Assembly: GCF_000620125.1 (NCBI RefSeq)
Contig: NZ_JHVL01000010.1
Span: 12,936 to 76,935, forward strand
Source of the DNA: Clostridiisalibacter paucivorans DSM 22131
Lineage (GTDB): Bacteria; Bacillota; Clostridia; Tissierellales; Clostridiisalibacteraceae
Direction of reading: 5' to 3'
Length of the DNA: 64,000 bases
The notes below the pieces were generated by a model that saw only the letters and a list, made by a program, of their open reading frames with translations, did no database searches and was not told where the DNA came from. The translations under genes and the position numbers were made by a program. This document shows positions 63,537 to 64,000 of the stretch, one piece after another (positions within the stretch are counted from its first letter, which is position 1; each line of letters starts with the position of its first letter).

Positions 63537-64000
63537 TTCTCCCCTTTACAATCATGGTAGAAAGATATGGAATACCACTCTTCACTATTTCTATATCTCT
63601 AGTTATACTTTCATCATTAGTACCACATTTAGATACTAATACAAACTTTTCATCCAATCCTTTTTTCTCAAGACTTTCAGCCAATTTCTCATTATGTCCA
63701 GAAGGCTTCATTACTACTAAATTATCAAAATTCTCCATCACTTCATCTATCTTTTCTCCATTTTTTCTCAATGGAAATATAATCAATGTTTCATCTCCCA
63801 TAGCCAAAGGGGTATTGGACTTACTAGCTGCTGCACAGAAGGATGTTATGCCTGGTACAGTTTCAACTACTATTCCCCTATTTTGTATCTCTGGTAATAT
63901 ATACATATAAGTGCTATAGAGCATGGGGTCTCCCAATGTTATAAAAGCCACATTTTTGCCGTCTATCAATTTATTATAAATTATTTCAGTATTCCTTTCC
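63523..64000 (-). CDS. cbiL: Precorrin-2 C20-methyltransferase (CbiL/CobI), N-terminus outside the window
   Basis: The frame remains open to the window edge (residues ERNTEIIYNKLIDGKNV), so the protein is partial here, with about 159 C-terminal residues visible. VAFITLGDPMLYSTYMYI and ETVPGITSFCAAASKSNTPL are typical of CbiL. Methylates C20 of cobalt-factor II/precorrin-2. The operon start, any cobalamin riboswitch and the missing cbiC, D, E and T genes should lie beyond 64000. Strand and family are secure; the start is unknown. Confidence 0.92.
   Translation of the reverse strand, partial: ERNTEIIYNKLIDGKNVAFITLGDPMLYSTYMYILPEIQNRGIVVETVPGITSFCAAASKSNTPLAMGDETLIIFPLRKNGEKIDEVMENFDNLVVMKPSGHNEKLAESLEKKGLDEKFVLVSKCGTNDESITRDIEIVKSGIPYLSTMIVKGRNENE

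Noticed and set aside
1-64000. CRISPR arrays, phage, transposases, toxin-antitoxin or defence clusters
   Set aside because: No regularly spaced repeats and no proteins with nuclease, integrase, transposase or defence motifs were found among the credible genes.

Overview
The window is AT-rich, gene-dense DNA of a low-GC, spore-forming Firmicute, most likely an anaerobic member of the Clostridia (Tissierellia-like). Evidence: codon use and AGGAGG-type ribosome sites, frequent GTG/TTG starts, a T-box leader, CotF-type spore coat proteins, sigma-54 activators, an Mrp/Mbh-type antiporter operon and an anaerobic (cbi) cobalamin pathway. The species assignment is inference. Nearly every gene is on the minus strand; only an asparaginase, a fumarylacetoacetase-family protein and a 102-residue orphan are on the plus strand.

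1-2800: a decaying MacB/LolCDE-like ABC exporter (intact ATPase, frameshifted permease) and a small secreted protein with a frameshift in its signal peptide. 2800-13740: a 2731-residue cyclic beta-1,2-glucan synthase-like protein (GT84-GH189-GH94 layout) and a nucleotidyltransferase fused to a degenerate phosphohexomutase, bracketed by two copies of a ~100-nt imperfect-palindrome repeat. 13760-18400: a YkvI-like membrane protein and a class III aminotransferase behind a sigma-54 promoter with two large TGTAAA/TTTACA dyads upstream, next to a PAS-AAA+-Fis activator. 18518-26400: an oligopeptide ABC operon (oppABCDF-like) ending in an M20 amidohydrolase, with a divergent-side RpiR regulator; both the opp and rpiR upstream regions carry a TTAAAG-N5/6-CTTTAA dyad. 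26600-29350: asparaginase, convergent with asparaginyl-tRNA synthetase, the latter behind a T-box leader with an AAC specifier.

29430-39055: a ten-gene Mrp-type cation/proton antiporter operon (mrpE-F-G, MbhD-like, MbhE-like, mrpB-C and three antiporter-like subunits) behind a second clear sigma-54 promoter, with an AcoR-like activator just upstream. 39188-50430: housekeeping and miscellaneous genes (phosphoglucomutase, FAH-family protein, amidase, LOG-family protein, alanine racemase, NAD synthetase, two CotF-like coat proteins, macrodomain protein). 50434-64000: one long, tightly overlapping operon running in from beyond the right edge: cbiL-F-G-H-J-X, hemA, precorrin-2 dehydrogenase, hemC, cobA-hemD, hemB, hemL, then cobalt uptake cbiMNQO, ending in lspA. 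It makes uroporphyrinogen III from glutamyl-tRNA and channels it to cobalt-corrinoids, and imports the cobalt; no later heme genes are visible.

I saw no CRISPR array, tRNA, rRNA, phage or transposase. The most novel-looking material is regulatory: two matched sigma-54 circuits (shared core TGGTAT-N5-TTGC), the RpiR-type dyads, and the paired palindromic repeats around the glucan-synthase module. Operon, operator and promoter assignments are read from sequence only.
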